Origin: Acidobacteriota bacterium
GTDB taxonomy: Bacteria; Acidobacteriota; Terriglobia; Bryobacterales; Bryobacteraceae
DNA length: 64,000 nucleotides
Direction: 5' to 3'
Assembly: GCA_017307505.1 (NCBI GenBank)
Contig: JAFKEE010000021.1
Location: 303,706 to 367,705 of the forward strand
Positions 1 to 9,547 of this stretch are shown here, piece after piece. Position numbers and translations under genes: made by a program. The notes under the pieces are model-generated. The model made no database searches. It was not told the DNA's origin and saw only the letters and a list, made by a program, of their open reading frames with translations. Position 1 is the first letter of the stretch. Every line of letters begins with the position of its first letter.

Positions 1-676
1 GGATGTCCGCGTAAGCCTTCTCGGCCACCAGCGCGACCTTGCGCTGCTCCGGCGTGAGCGCGGTCATCAAGGCCCTGCCCTTGTCCTCTTCGGCGCCCAG
101 GACGCGAAGCCCGGCGCGTGGCCCCTCCCTCACTTCTCCTGGATTCGAACCCAGGAAGGTGGGATTGCCCGTCGCCTTGCCCTTCACCACCGTGAAATGG
201 AGGCTCACATGGTGCCCTTCGATGCGGTAGGCCCAGGTGCCTTCGGCGGAGGGCTCCCCAAAAATACTGAAGTGGTAACGTTCCGGATTGCGGCGGCCGG
301 CGGTGTCCTTCTCCATGAGGCGCAGAATGTCTTCCAGGCTCATGATGGTGGTGGTTTTGATGAAGCCCTGCTGGCTGAGCCCGGCGCTGAGCAAGGCGGA
401 GGCCAGGGCTTTCTGATGGGACGTCATCTCCGAGAGGGTCAGGCCCTTGCGGGGCCGGTTGTAGCGCTGCGGAATGTCGGCACTGGGAATATAGTGCCAG
501 AAGAAGCGCTCGTCATCCTCAAACGGAAACACCACGCTCGCCTTCTGCTCCGGAGTGAGCGAGGCAAGGAAGTTCTTAGCGGTAGCGACCATCCGCGGCA
601 AGGCGTGGTCGTGTTCATCGTGCGCCCACAGCATGGACGCCACGAGGAAAAGGGGAATCGCGGCCCAGAAACGCAT
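1..676 (-). CDS. DUF3500 domain protein, 3' end outside window
   Basis: Reading the minus strand from the ATG at 676 gives an open frame that runs off the left edge, so the C-terminus is missing. The product starts with a signal peptide (MRFWAAIPLFLVASMLWA) followed by a His/Asp-rich stretch. Blocks typical of DUF3500 proteins follow: LTPEQK, then FLGSNPGEVREGPRAGLRVL near nt 90-160, then a second LTPEQRKVAL. DUF3500 proteins are secreted and of unknown function, often in Bacteroidetes, Planctomycetes and Acidobacteria. The family call rests on motif recognition. No regulatory signal is evident upstream apart from a short gap to the next minus-strand gene. Confidence 0.8.
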   Translation of the reverse strand, partial: MRFWAAIPLFLVASMLWAHDEHDHALPRMVATAKNFLASLTPEQKASVVFPFEDDERFFWHYIPSADIPQRYNRPRKGLTLSEMTSHQKALASALLSAGLSQQGFIKTTTIMSLEDILRLMEKDTAGRRNPERYHFSIFGEPSAEGTWAYRIEGHHVSLHFTVVKGKATGNPTFLGSNPGEVREGPRAGLRVLGAEEDKGRALMTALTPEQRKVALVAEKAYADI

Positions 677-717
677 GGGACGATTCTACACGAGTCGAGG
701 AGGTATGGGGCGAAATC

Positions 718-1617
718 CTAGAAACCGAAGTCGCGTGAGGCGTTGGAGGTCGCCAGCGCGGATTTTTCCAGGTAATAGTGCGGATTCACCGGAGTGCCGC
801 CTCGGCGGACTTCGTAGTGCAGATGCGGCGCGGTCGCGCGGCCGGTCATACCCGTCCCGCCGATCACCTGCCCCATCCTTACTTCCTGGTTCGGAATGAC
901 GTCGATGCGCGAGAGGTGGGCGTAGTAAGTCTGTAAGCCGTTGCCGTGGTCGACGACGATCAGTTTGCCGTAGGCGCCACCCCAGTTCGCTTCGGTCACG
1001 ACCCCATCAGCAGCCACGTGAACCGGCGTGCCCTGGGGCGAAGAAATGTCGACACCGGTGTGGAAAGCCTGGTGGGAGAAGAACGGATCTTCGCGGGTTC
1101 CAAAACTGCTGAGCAGGCGGCCCATCACCGGCCACAGTCCGGGAGTGGTGTTCACCAGCCAGCGCCGGCTGGTCAGGCGGCCGCCCATGCCGAGTGAGGC
1201 GGTCTTCAGGCGGTTGTACTCTTCCAGGGTGTCGCGCAGGGTGGGCATCAGCGGCATCTGCCCCACTGAAGCGAGAGCCGTATCCGGGGTGGCATCCACC
1301 CGCTTGTTCAGGCCGTATGCGACAGAAACTTCCGAAGCGAACATCTGCAGCCGCGCCATCTGCTCGTTGGTCTGATTGGCTTCGGTCAGCAACTTCTGGT
1401 AGCGGGCCCGCAGAAACTCGGTCTCTTCCCGCAGGCTATTGTAGTTCCCCACCTTCCAGGCCATCCGGAGGTAGCTGGAGACCATCCCGAACAGGGTGAA
1501 TCCGCCCAGCAGCGCGAGGCCGAGGACAGCAAATATCACTTTCTGGTCGATTTGGAAGCGGCGGAGACGCCCATGGAGGGAGTGAGCCAGAACTACGATG
1601 AAGTAGGGCTGATTCAT
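718..1617 (-). CDS. M23 family metallopeptidase, membrane anchored
   Basis: 299 aa. A cytoplasmic N-terminus leads into one transmembrane helix (about 27-48) and a coiled-coil stretch (about 58-95). A C-terminal lysostaphin/M23 domain follows (about 155-285). The zinc ligands are visible: H186-x3-D190 in HTGVD and H265/H267 in HLHYEV. The family cleaves peptidoglycan cross-bridges; membrane-anchored coiled-coil members act in the periplasm in cell-wall remodelling, like the EnvC/YebA groups. All catalytic ligands are intact, so this is probably an active hydrolase rather than a degenerate amidase activator. It lies 41 nt upstream of the DUF3500 gene on the same strand. Confidence 0.93.
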   Translation of the reverse strand: MNQPYFIVVLAHSLHGRLRRFQIDQKVIFAVLGLALLGGFTLFGMVSSYLRMAWKVGNYNSLREETEFLRARYQKLLTEANQTNEQMARLQMFASEVSVAYGLNKRVDATPDTALASVGQMPLMPTLRDTLEEYNRLKTASLGMGGRLTSRRWLVNTTPGLWPVMGRLLSSFGTREDPFFSHQAFHTGVDISSPQGTPVHVAADGVVTEANWGGAYGKLIVVDHGNGLQTYYAHLSRIDVIPNQEVRMGQVIGGTGMTGRATAPHLHYEVRRGGTPVNPHYYLEKSALATSNASRDFGF

Positions 1618-2568
1618 GACTTACATTCGATCGCGAGACTGCGGTCCGGTTCGTTTTGCCTTTCCAATCCGAAAGCCAAAGCGAACTGCGATGGCCCGCC
1701 TGCTTGCGTGCGGGCCTCGAGGACACCGGAACGCAAACCTTACGGTAACAATCAACGCAAGGGCTGTCAAGGATCCAATTGTAGCCGGAGGGCGTGTCAG
1801 GCGTGTCAAACAAACCCGCCACAGCCTTCAGTTTTGTCTGCAACAGATTGCAAACAAATCACCTGAGGCAGTAGAAGATCTGCAAATAGTATGACAGGCC
1901 TCCGGGGCCGGCCGGGGCGAATTAGGAGAGCTTCATCCAAAATGGACCTGGGCCGGGTGGGGAGAAGATGGCGAAAGAGAAGAAACCGGGAAAATAAGGC
2001 GGGCCGTGTGGGCGCGGCCCGCCGGAACGGCGATTGGGGATCGCCGGGCTAGGGAAGAAAGGAAGGCTTCAGGAACTGAGTGGGTGAATAGGGATTCGCC
2101 CGGCTCTGTTCCACCTTCCATTCGTTTGCAATCGCGGAGTTATCGACCTCCGTGGCTTCCCCGTCCGCCCCGCCACGGCTTGGTCGAAGATCGGTCAAGT
2201 CTTCGGCCGTCTCGAGACGAGGGGAGTAGGACGGGGAATGCCAAGGAGCATGGAGTAAACGGCTGGAGGAGGGTGCCGTTACTCCGCACCCGATGCGGCC
2301 TCGGATTCGCACCGGATGATTCGATAAATCCTTCGCTGCGGGGAAGGTCGTAAAATTCCGTTTTAAAGTTCGCTGATGCGTGGCGCGTGCTGCCCGGGGG
2401 GCCAGTGAATAGGTCCTCGGGCAGCCCTCCGATAGCGCGCCTCGCACCTTGATGGCGGGCGTCAGACTCCATCCCCTCCGCGCGGTGGCCGCGCCGAGCC
2501 CGGGAGCCAGTGCCAGGGTGAGTGACAGAACCTGACACACTTTTGATCGCCCAGTCATCGATGCACCC
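1618..2568. other. 950-bp gap without a convincing gene
   Basis: Two overlapping minus-strand frames (2049-2558 and 2140-2538) are open but have no recognisable domain. One begins with a signal-like stretch (SKVCQVLSLTLALAPGLGA) just after the upstream gene and then becomes low-complexity Arg/Ser/Pro. This could be a decayed exported protein or chance. A hairpin with 7-bp arms (GGCCCGC/GCGGGCC) lies at 1693-1716 with no T-run. A stronger hairpin at 1998-2023 is listed separately. Confidence 0.4.
1991..2023 (-). terminator. candidate rho-independent terminator
   Basis: On the minus strand a 9-bp GC stem (GGCGGGCCG / CGGCCCGCC, 1998-2023, 8-nt loop) is followed by TTATTTT (1991-1997). It could end transcripts arriving from the coiled-coil membrane protein at 2569-3498, although it sits about 550 nt beyond that stop codon. 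Confidence 0.45.
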
Positions 2569-3498
2569 TTACAGCTTCCGGCCCGCCACCTTTACCTTGG
2601 GTGTAGCCAGATAGCCGATTACCTGATCTTTCTTGACCTCGTTGACCACCAGCTCGTAGGGCTGGCGTGCCTTGGAGACCACGTAGAATTGGACTGGTTC
2701 GTTGATGTTTTTGTCTTTCTTTTCAACCTTCTTGTCATCGGCCACGATGTCCATGGTGAAGCGGTTGCGCTTGAAATCAGCCTTCTTCAGCTGCACCAGG
2801 ATGTCGCCTACCCGTTGGGGGGCCGACGTCTTCGTCAACGTAAACTCGAAGTATTCGCGCTCGCCCAGTTCGCGAAGCGCCGAAAGCTCTTTGCTGTTCG
2901 TGGCGATCAATCCGCTCATCACACCCAGATCTCCGGTCGTGCGGTGGAGTTCAGCCACTGTCTTGTCCAAGTCGCTGCGGGTGGAGGCAACGTCGGTCCG
3001 GACTGAGCCCACTTCGGTGGTGATGTCCGTCAGCCGTGCGGTCGCCTGATCCGCTCTGGATTTGATCTGATCCAGCTCCTGCGTCAGCACCTTCTGGTGC
3101 TCATCCTGTTGCTGGGAAAGCTTGTTGGTCACCCGGGCGGCGATGGCTTCCGCCTGCCGTCGAGCGGACTCCTTGGCCTTCTCAGTGCTCGTCGCTGTCT
3201 CCTTGCGGGTGGAGTCCAGTTCGGCTCGCAGCGCACCCAGGCTCTGAGTCGTGTTGAGATCAGAGGAGTTCAGAGTCTGGCGCAACGTGGCTACTTCCCG
3301 TTCCAGCGCGGCAGTTTGCATCCGCGTGTTCACGAGGTTCATGTGCTGATAGGCACCGACCCCCAGGCTGGCTGCCAAGCCAACGCCGAGGGTGGCAATA
3401 GCCCACGGGAAACCGCGGCCTTTTGAATCGTCGCCGCTGTCGCCAGTCACATTCGTAGTCACATTGTCGCTGCTCATGTGGTGCTTGCCTTCATGCAA
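2569..3498 (-). CDS. coiled-coil inner-membrane protein, unknown function
   Basis: 309 aa. A polar N-terminus (about 30 aa) is followed by one hydrophobic helix (PWAIATLGVGLAASLGVGAY, about 31-50). Then comes a long heptad-rich coiled coil (about 60-200, rich in E, Q, A, T) and a compact C-terminal domain (about 210-309). That domain begins EREYFEFTLTK and ends in a beta-rich segment. I recognise no named family; this architecture is common in Acidobacteria. An alternative start is the ATG at 3477 (MSSDNVTT), which removes seven residues and has GAAGG upstream. Its neighbours give no clear functional link. Confidence 0.75.
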   Translation of the reverse strand: MHEGKHHMSSDNVTTNVTGDSGDDSKGRGFPWAIATLGVGLAASLGVGAYQHMNLVNTRMQTAALEREVATLRQTLNSSDLNTTQSLGALRAELDSTRKETATSTEKAKESARRQAEAIAARVTNKLSQQQDEHQKVLTQELDQIKSRADQATARLTDITTEVGSVRTDVASTRSDLDKTVAELHRTTGDLGVMSGLIATNSKELSALRELGEREYFEFTLTKTSAPQRVGDILVQLKKADFKRNRFTMDIVADDKKVEKKDKNINEPVQFYVVSKARQPYELVVNEVKKDQVIGYLATPKVKVAGRKL

Positions 3499-3664
3499 GA
3501 CAATGCATCTCCCTGGCCAAATGCTTGATCCGTTTATTTACAATTACTTAGCTGATATAGATAAGGGCGAAGATCAGGTAAGATTTACCACATGGCGTAG
3601 ACCTGTCTGAGAGGGCCGGAAAGAATTACAGCCAAATTCGAATCCGCACCAAGCGGCGCTGAAT

Positions 3665-4450
3665 CTAGCGGGTTATGGGCTGTGCCACCACTTCAGCCAA
3701 ACGATGGGCTCGGTCGGCTGAATTGGGATGGGATTCGAAATAAGGGCGAAAGAATCCCTGTCCCGTGCGGTTCGGTGCCACCTGCTCCAACCGCCGGAAG
3801 ACCCCAGGCATCTGCCTCGTGTCGAAGCCGCCTAATCCGGCAAAGTAAGCGCCGCGGGCGTCAGCGTCGAACTCCTGCTGCTGGCTGTACGTGACGGACG
3901 CGGCTTGCCGTACCATGTCGAACAGGACGCCTGCGTTCGGAATGGAATGGCGCGACAGGGCGGTCTCGTACCGGTGGCGGTCGAGGCAATGCTCCACGTC
4001 GATATGAGCGATCTCATGGCCGAGGATCCCGGCCAGTTCGTCGTCATTCCTCACGAAACCCAGCAGGCCGGATGTGACGTAAACGTGGCCTCCGGGCAGT
4101 GAAAAGGCGTTGATCTCCGGCCAGGCGATCACGTGTGCCTGGTAGGGCATCCGGCGGCGTACATACTGGCTGAGATTGGCGGTAATGCCGGCCACGCGGG
4201 GCAGGCTTTGCGGATCTTCCATCCACGCCCCACTGGTGGAAGCAGCCAGCCGGTTGCCGAGCATGATTTCGTCCTGGATGGAAACGTGGGCCACCGAGCC
4301 GGTGGTCCGCGCGGCATCGAAAAACGCATCCCCCCACAGCCGGGCGACCGCTTCCAGATCCTGTTTGTTGTCCACCTTGCCGGCACGGACAAGAATCGCC
4401 GAAAGCGCGAGTGCGCCCATCGTGATCAGGAGCAGGATCCGGTCGCTCAC
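3665..4450 (-). CDS. M48 family metallopeptidase
   Basis: 261 aa, GTG start. The N-terminus is a hydrophobic segment (RILLLITMGALALSAILV) that should act as signal or anchor. The M48 catalytic motif HEIAH is at residues 145-149, with the third zinc ligand expected at E193 in QQEFDADARG. The segment before it (INAFSLPGGHVYVTSGLL) is typical of the HtpX/Oma1/BepA-like group, which degrade or refold misassembled membrane and outer-membrane proteins. The start overlaps the stop of the upstream DUF2339 gene by 4 nt, so the two are translationally coupled. Confidence 0.92.
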   Translation of the reverse strand: MSDRILLLITMGALALSAILVRAGKVDNKQDLEAVARLWGDAFFDAARTTGSVAHVSIQDEIMLGNRLAASTSGAWMEDPQSLPRVAGITANLSQYVRRRMPYQAHVIAWPEINAFSLPGGHVYVTSGLLGFVRNDDELAGILGHEIAHIDVEHCLDRHRYETALSRHSIPNAGVLFDMVRQAASVTYSQQQEFDADARGAYFAGLGGFDTRQMPGVFRRLEQVAPNRTGQGFFRPYFESHPNSADRAHRLAEVVAQPITR

Positions 4451-7188
4451 AGCAGTTTCCTCACTCTCTCGCGGAAGCGCGTATAGACCCAGGAAACGGC
4501 CAGCAGAATGACGCCGAGCGCCATGAACGACAGAATCCGGGGCAGTGTCTCAAGATTCCGTAAGTCGTAGATAAACAGCTTCAAAATGCAGCTCAGCAGG
4601 AGGACGAGACCGGTCAGGCGCAGGATTCGTTCGCGGGCCGGAAAACCGGCCGCCAGCAACATCAGACCCTGCAGTCCCCAGGCGACCGTGAGACCGCTGC
4701 CCGAGACTTCGCGATAAAGCAGCGAAGCCAGCAGCAGGCTGCCCAGCAGGCTGTAGAACGTGCGCGGCCGCTGGTCGCGCGGAGCCAGGAACTCCTGCGC
4801 GTAGAGCGCAGCGATGACGATGCCTGCCGTCAGCAAGCGGCCGGGCAGGCCGGCAAAGCTCTGCGGATCGTCGAAGTTGGTGGCGACACAACGGATTGCC
4901 GCCATCAGCGCCAGCAAGAGACTTTGCCAGCGCCAGTCCTCGGTTTCGTACTTCTGGCCCAGGACGAGCAGAATCAACCCGAGCAGCGACCAGCCGACCA
5001 CCGTAAACACGTGGCCCATTTCGAACCGCAGGAGAATCGCAATCGAGGCGGTGGCGAGCCAAAGGTGCATGCGCAGCCCGGGCCAGGCGTCTTCCCTGCT
5101 CCGGCGGTACAGGTACAGAAACGAACCGGAGACCGGCAGTACCGTGATGAGCCGGTGGGAAAGGCCTCCGGTCGTGCCCTCATTGGTGAAGTTCGCGAAA
5201 AACAGGCGGCCGAAGGCCATTGCTCCGGACGTGTGGCCAATCATTCGCAACAGACTGTGATTAAAGCGAAATCCGGCTTCGACCAGCAGGACCGCCAGCG
5301 CTGCCCAGGCCACGGCGACCGTCACGTCGGGCAGTTGCAGCCAGAGAACGATCATCGCGAAGGTAGTAGTGGCGATCGCGGCCTGGCTACTGAACCAGAG
5401 CCGGCTTTCCCTGGTCCACAAGCGCAACGCCATCCAGTATCCCAGCGCGGAGGCGCCGGCGAGAGAAACCCACTCGCTGAGGGCGGCCGGGCGCTGCATG
5501 TGGTCGAAAATGTTGAACAGAACCGCCACCACTGCCAGAACCCAGGCGCCATACGCCTGGCGGCGGAAATCGGACGCTGTGCGCCAGAAGCTGAGCTCCA
5601 GCAGAATGGCCGTCCAGGATGTCCAAACCAGGCCCAGCCAGCGGTGCGGCGTCTCGGCGCCCAGCACCAGCTGGACCAGGGCGGAGCCGGCGTAACCGTA
5701 AGGAATCGGGACGGTTCGGAGCTCCCGGTTGGCGTAGGCAACCAGCGCCAGCAGGAGGGCGGCCGGGGTCCAGTTGTGGAACGTGAGCCCGCCCCAGGTG
5801 ACCAGCGCGCCGGACTCGGCGGCTGTCCAGACCATGCGGATGAGCGCTCCGCCGAAGGCGACGGCGGCCAGCCATTCCAGGAACCGCAGGCGCCAGCGCC
5901 AGGCAGCCAGGAAGAGCAACTCAGCTTCCACGGCCAACATCACGCTGGCCCAGGCTCCGCCGGCATGGCGAACAACCGCCAGGGCAGCCAGACCGGAGGC
6001 CAGGACGATCGAGTACTGATAGGCGTTGGCGCGCAGGCGGCCGCGAAGCACGGAGTCGCCCAGATAGAGCAGAGCCGCCGCGGCGAAGAAGTGCGGCAGG
6101 TGGGCCGGATCGGCTTTCTCCCACTTGGCTGCGGAGAGCAGCAGGAAGCCTAACGCGTTGAGCGGGAAGATGGCGGAGGCATAGGCGGGCCGGGGGTCGG
6201 CGGCCCGCAGCTGCACCATGTCGAAGGCCTCAAAAATCAGCCATAAGGCGAACAGGAACGCCTGGGTGGTGGCGACGGGGGAACCCTGGTCTCCGCGCGC
6301 GATGATGATGCCGTAAGTGGCGGCAACGCTGAGGACTCCAATGGCGTGCCAGCGCAGGCGGTCGGCCAGAAAAAGCAGCGCGGCGGAGAGCGGGATCAAC
6401 GCGCCGACACCCAGCTGTTTCGAGGGAGACAAGGCGAGCGCGCCGTAGGCGCTGGCGGCCGCGATCGCCGTGACCGTCTGGCTTTGATAGCGCAGCGAAT
6501 GGGCGATCATCGCTGCCGCGACGGCCACAAGCAACAAGGCGCCCAGGGTGTCGTTCTGGATGACGCGGGCGGCGTCGACCGCAAACATCGCGTAAGTGGT
6601 TGCGTACAAACAGGCCCAGCCCGCGCCCAGCAAACCCCAGGCGAAGACGCGGTAGCGTTGCATGCGCTCGACGAAGAAGCCGCTGGCCAGCAACCCGCCG
6701 CTGACGGCCAGGGAAATCGCGACCCGGGCAGGCGGCCCCATCATGGTGAACGAGTAGCCGAGGAAGAGCACGAGCCCGATCACCAGGACAAACGCGCCCA
6801 GTTTGTTCAACAGGCTGCCGCCCACCAGCGATTCCCACTCGTCGTCCCCCACCAGCTTGCGGAGACGGTCTGAAAGCGAGGGGCCGGGTTCCGGAACAAA
6901 TTCCGGCTGCGGGGGAGGCGGGAAAACAGGCGGCTCGGGTTCGGGCCGTTCAACGACGGGTGTCGTTTCGGCGGCAAACACTTCTGCGTGTTGAGGTTGC
7001 GGCTCGGCTGCGGGTATTGGGGGCGGCGCCACGATCGATGTGGCCACGGGTTCCGGCCGGGCTTGAGGTCTTTGTTCCAGGAGGTAGACCCGGGCAGTCA
7101 GGTCAGCGATCAACTGCTCCAACCGGGCGACCCGGCGGCGGCTCATCCAGAGCGCAAACGCCAGCACAAAGAACAGTAGCCATTCCAC
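4447..7188 (-). CDS. DUF2339 multi-pass membrane protein
   Basis: 913 aa, GTG start with GAGG upstream. One N-terminal helix (WLLFFVLAFALWM) is followed by a short coiled coil (RVARLEQLIADLTARVYLLEQ) and a Pro-rich linker. About two dozen hydrophobic helices then run to the C-terminus. The segment WESLVGGSLLNKLGAFVLVIG near residue 120 is the DUF2339 hallmark. The function of the family is unknown and no catalytic residues are apparent. It is the first gene of a two-gene unit with the M48 peptidase, so a role in the cell envelope is a reasonable inference. A shorter, related-looking protein lies at 34891-36597. Confidence 0.88.
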   Translation of the reverse strand: MEWLLFFVLAFALWMSRRRVARLEQLIADLTARVYLLEQRPQARPEPVATSIVAPPPIPAAEPQPQHAEVFAAETTPVVERPEPEPPVFPPPPQPEFVPEPGPSLSDRLRKLVGDDEWESLVGGSLLNKLGAFVLVIGLVLFLGYSFTMMGPPARVAISLAVSGGLLASGFFVERMQRYRVFAWGLLGAGWACLYATTYAMFAVDAARVIQNDTLGALLLVAVAAAMIAHSLRYQSQTVTAIAAASAYGALALSPSKQLGVGALIPLSAALLFLADRLRWHAIGVLSVAATYGIIIARGDQGSPVATTQAFLFALWLIFEAFDMVQLRAADPRPAYASAIFPLNALGFLLLSAAKWEKADPAHLPHFFAAAALLYLGDSVLRGRLRANAYQYSIVLASGLAALAVVRHAGGAWASVMLAVEAELLFLAAWRWRLRFLEWLAAVAFGGALIRMVWTAAESGALVTWGGLTFHNWTPAALLLALVAYANRELRTVPIPYGYAGSALVQLVLGAETPHRWLGLVWTSWTAILLELSFWRTASDFRRQAYGAWVLAVVAVLFNIFDHMQRPAALSEWVSLAGASALGYWMALRLWTRESRLWFSSQAAIATTTFAMIVLWLQLPDVTVAVAWAALAVLLVEAGFRFNHSLLRMIGHTSGAMAFGRLFFANFTNEGTTGGLSHRLITVLPVSGSFLYLYRRSREDAWPGLRMHLWLATASIAILLRFEMGHVFTVVGWSLLGLILLVLGQKYETEDWRWQSLLLALMAAIRCVATNFDDPQSFAGLPGRLLTAGIVIAALYAQEFLAPRDQRPRTFYSLLGSLLLASLLYREVSGSGLTVAWGLQGLMLLAAGFPARERILRLTGLVLLLSCILKLFIYDLRNLETLPRILSFMALGVILLAVSWVYTRFRERVRKLL

Positions 7189-7219
7189 GAAATAGGTACC
7201 TCGAAATCGGGAAATGCCG

Positions 7220-8920
7220 TCAGCGGCCGCTGACTTTCAATATTTTCGCCGCAGCTTCTACCCCGCCGGCGCGCTGCAATCCAGGTACGAAAAACACTTT
7301 AGTCAGTTCTAGGTCAGACACCTTATACGCAACGGGTGAGGGGCTAAATCGGACGGCAACCGGCGTCGTCGCCGCCGCAAAAAGGGCCCACCACTGGGCT
7401 TCGCCTTCGGCCGCCAGTTCGACGGTTTCCGACGGTCGCTTCGCCGCGAGCCACTTCAGCGCGGCCTGGACGTCCTGCACGCGGGCGGCGGAATCGCTGC
7501 GATTGAAAGTAAGGAAGTGGCGGTGCGAGCGGTCGCGGGCGGCTTTGGCGGTGCCGGTCTGAAAGGCGTCGATGAGCAAGATGGCGCGGCCCTGCCCTTT
7601 TAGTTTCTGGAAGTTCGCACTTGCCTCGGCAGCGGCCATGCCGTCCGGGTGCAGGTAGAGCACCGCGGGCCCTTTGCCTTCGACGAACTTGTAAGGAATG
7701 GGGTCGCCGAGCGCCGGCATAGGCTCGGTGCTCTCGAAGACGAGTTGCAGCCGCTGCCTCAATTCGGCCGGAGTGGCGGCTTCCTGCATCTTCACGGCTT
7801 CCACTTTCCACTCGTCGAAGAGCTGGTTGAAGGAACGGGCGTGATCCGGGCGGCTCCGTCCATAGAAAACGAGCATGTCCTGCAGGGATTCGACGTTGAC
7901 GCCGCGCTCCTGGAACTCGGGCTCTTCGGGGCGCAGGTGCTTGCGCAGGAAGTTGTAGACGGCCTGGCGGCTGTCCTTGTTGTAGTTGTGGGGCGCGTCG
8001 AACTGAACGTTTTCCACAAGCTCGGGCTTGCCGAACAGGGCGTAGAGCTTGCGAACGGCCGGGAATTCTTCCTTCGGCACATTGCGGGTCCAGTCGCCGG
8101 TGGCGGCCACCATGAGCATGGGCCGGGGCGCCGTCATGGCCGCGATCTCAATATTATTGGTCCCGACGCGCAAGCCCGGCGCGTTCTCGCAGACACACCC
8201 ACCCTGCATGATGCCGGAAACCATATTTACAGGGGCGGAGACGGCGACGCGGTCATCGACGGCGGTCAACAGGAAATCCTGGGTGCCCCCACCGGAGGCG
8301 CCGGTCACGGCCAGTTTGCGCGGATCCACATCCGGCAGGGATTCCACGAAGTCGAGCGCCCTGATGGAGTTCCAGAGTTGCAGGCCGAGCGGGGTGAAGC
8401 CCCAGAGCTGATACTCGGGCGTGCTGAAATCATGCGGGGTCTGGGCCGTGTCGTTGTACCCCACCATGTCGTAGGCAAAGACAACAAAGCCATGCCGCGC
8501 CAGATTGATGGCCAGTGTCGGAGTGGAACAGAGTTGCTGGTTCTCCAGCCGGCCGTAATTCCAATGTCCATGCGGATGTAATACAGCGGGGAATTTACCG
8601 GATTTTCCCTTGGGTCGATAGAGGTTTCCCCCTAGCCAGTAGCCCGGCCGTGTCTCGATGGCGACCTTTTCAATGGTGTAGCCTTCGCGATCGAGCCGGT
8701 CGTAGACAAGCGGCTTGAGGGGGGTCTTCTCCGGCAGGGGGAGTAGTCCGGAGGCGGAGAGAATCTGCAGCCGCAACTGCTGGCGGCGCTGCTGCCACTT
8801 CTCCAGACTCGCCGGTGCCTGGAAAGTGACATGCGTGTCTGTGTTGGGACACTCCACATTCCGGCGGTCAGTCGCGGTTGCAATCAGAACAGGCGCAAGC
8901 ACAAAGAACACGAGCCGCAT
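7220..8920 (-). CDS. alpha/beta hydrolase (acetyl-xylan-esterase / dienelactone-hydrolase-like)
   Basis: 566 aa from the ATG at 8920, which has a strong GGAGGAGGT 8 nt upstream. The ATG at 8944 is open but has no such site. A signal peptide (MRLVFFVLAPVLIATATD) predicts export. The hydrolase fold is shown by HPHGHW (oxyanion-side loop), YDMVGYNDT, the nucleophile elbow GASGGGTQD (G-x-S-x-G) and a late histidine in FDAPHNYNKDSRQ. Relatives deacetylate plant polysaccharides or cleave small esters. The long C-terminal part (about 370-566) is a second, probably degenerate alpha/beta domain. The exact substrate is unknown. Confidence 0.85.
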   Translation of the reverse strand: MRLVFFVLAPVLIATATDRRNVECPNTDTHVTFQAPASLEKWQQRRQQLRLQILSASGLLPLPEKTPLKPLVYDRLDREGYTIEKVAIETRPGYWLGGNLYRPKGKSGKFPAVLHPHGHWNYGRLENQQLCSTPTLAINLARHGFVVFAYDMVGYNDTAQTPHDFSTPEYQLWGFTPLGLQLWNSIRALDFVESLPDVDPRKLAVTGASGGGTQDFLLTAVDDRVAVSAPVNMVSGIMQGGCVCENAPGLRVGTNNIEIAAMTAPRPMLMVAATGDWTRNVPKEEFPAVRKLYALFGKPELVENVQFDAPHNYNKDSRQAVYNFLRKHLRPEEPEFQERGVNVESLQDMLVFYGRSRPDHARSFNQLFDEWKVEAVKMQEAATPAELRQRLQLVFESTEPMPALGDPIPYKFVEGKGPAVLYLHPDGMAAAEASANFQKLKGQGRAILLIDAFQTGTAKAARDRSHRHFLTFNRSDSAARVQDVQAALKWLAAKRPSETVELAAEGEAQWWALFAAATTPVAVRFSPSPVAYKVSDLELTKVFFVPGLQRAGGVEAAAKILKVSGR

Positions 8921-8970
8921 GGGTGGGGACCTCCTCCGCGGCATTTATAGTAACGCATCCCGCGGGCGGC

Positions 8971-9297
8971 TTAGCGGCGCAGTTTGCGGCAATCGAAGAA
9001 CTGCAACCGGCACCACTGGCAGTACCACAGAGTGGCGCCGAACAGCTGTTGGATGCGGCTGAAGGGATTGTTGTACATGCCTTCGATGTTGTCGATGCGG
9101 GTGAAGATACGCAGGTCGCGAGTGCCGCAGCGGGGGCAGCAGACATTCAGGGAGAGCATGGGGTACCGCCGGCGGATGGGTACCCTGTGGCTTTGCTTAC
9201 AGTCCTGGCAAACGTAGACTGCGGCAAATCTGAATTTCTCCGTAAATGATCTCCGTTGCCGGAGCATTCGGCTACTCCGGCAGGCCGGACAAACCAT
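8971..9297 (-). CDS. small zinc-ribbon protein
   Basis: 108 aa with AGGAG 8 nt before the ATG. Three CxxC pairs are visible: CPAC (residues 3-6) with CQDC, then CPRC with CQWC near the C-terminus. These would form two zinc ribbons. Basic residues between the pairs (RRRYP, RKLRR) fit nucleic-acid or protein binding. No catalytic domain is present and I do not recognise a named family. Confidence 0.7.
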   Translation of the reverse strand: MVCPACRSSRMLRQRRSFTEKFRFAAVYVCQDCKQSHRVPIRRRYPMLSLNVCCPRCGTRDLRIFTRIDNIEGMYNNPFSRIQQLFGATLWYCQWCRLQFFDCRKLRR

Positions 9298-9547
9298 CGT
9301 TGGACTCCTACCACCAAACGCCCCTGCAGCGGGACTGCAACAATTATTTGACCTGAGTTCAGAAAAATCAAGTCATTCGATAGTTGTTCCAGGGGACCGG
9401 GCGGGAGGCGATCGCAGGAGAGGCGCGGAATCGCCGCAAGGTTGCGGGGAGGGAGTAACGAGAGACAGCGGCTGCGACGCCAAGAAGGAAAGCCCAGCCG
9501 GACACACTAGAATGAACTCATTGCCGCCAACTTCGGGAAGGAATGGA

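Noticed and set aside
139..160. A T-arm-like hairpin with GGTTCGAATCC on the minus strand
   Set aside because: It lies within the DUF3500 coding frame in a conserved protein block, and no acceptor, D or anticodon arm surrounds it.
2049..2558. Possible exported protein in the 950-bp gap
   Set aside because: Only the first 20 residues look signal-like; the rest has no fold-like pattern and an overlapping frame is equally open.
4924..6153. 409-aa plus-strand frame
   Set aside because: Antisense of the DUF2339 gene, Gln/Gly/Arg-rich with no domain.
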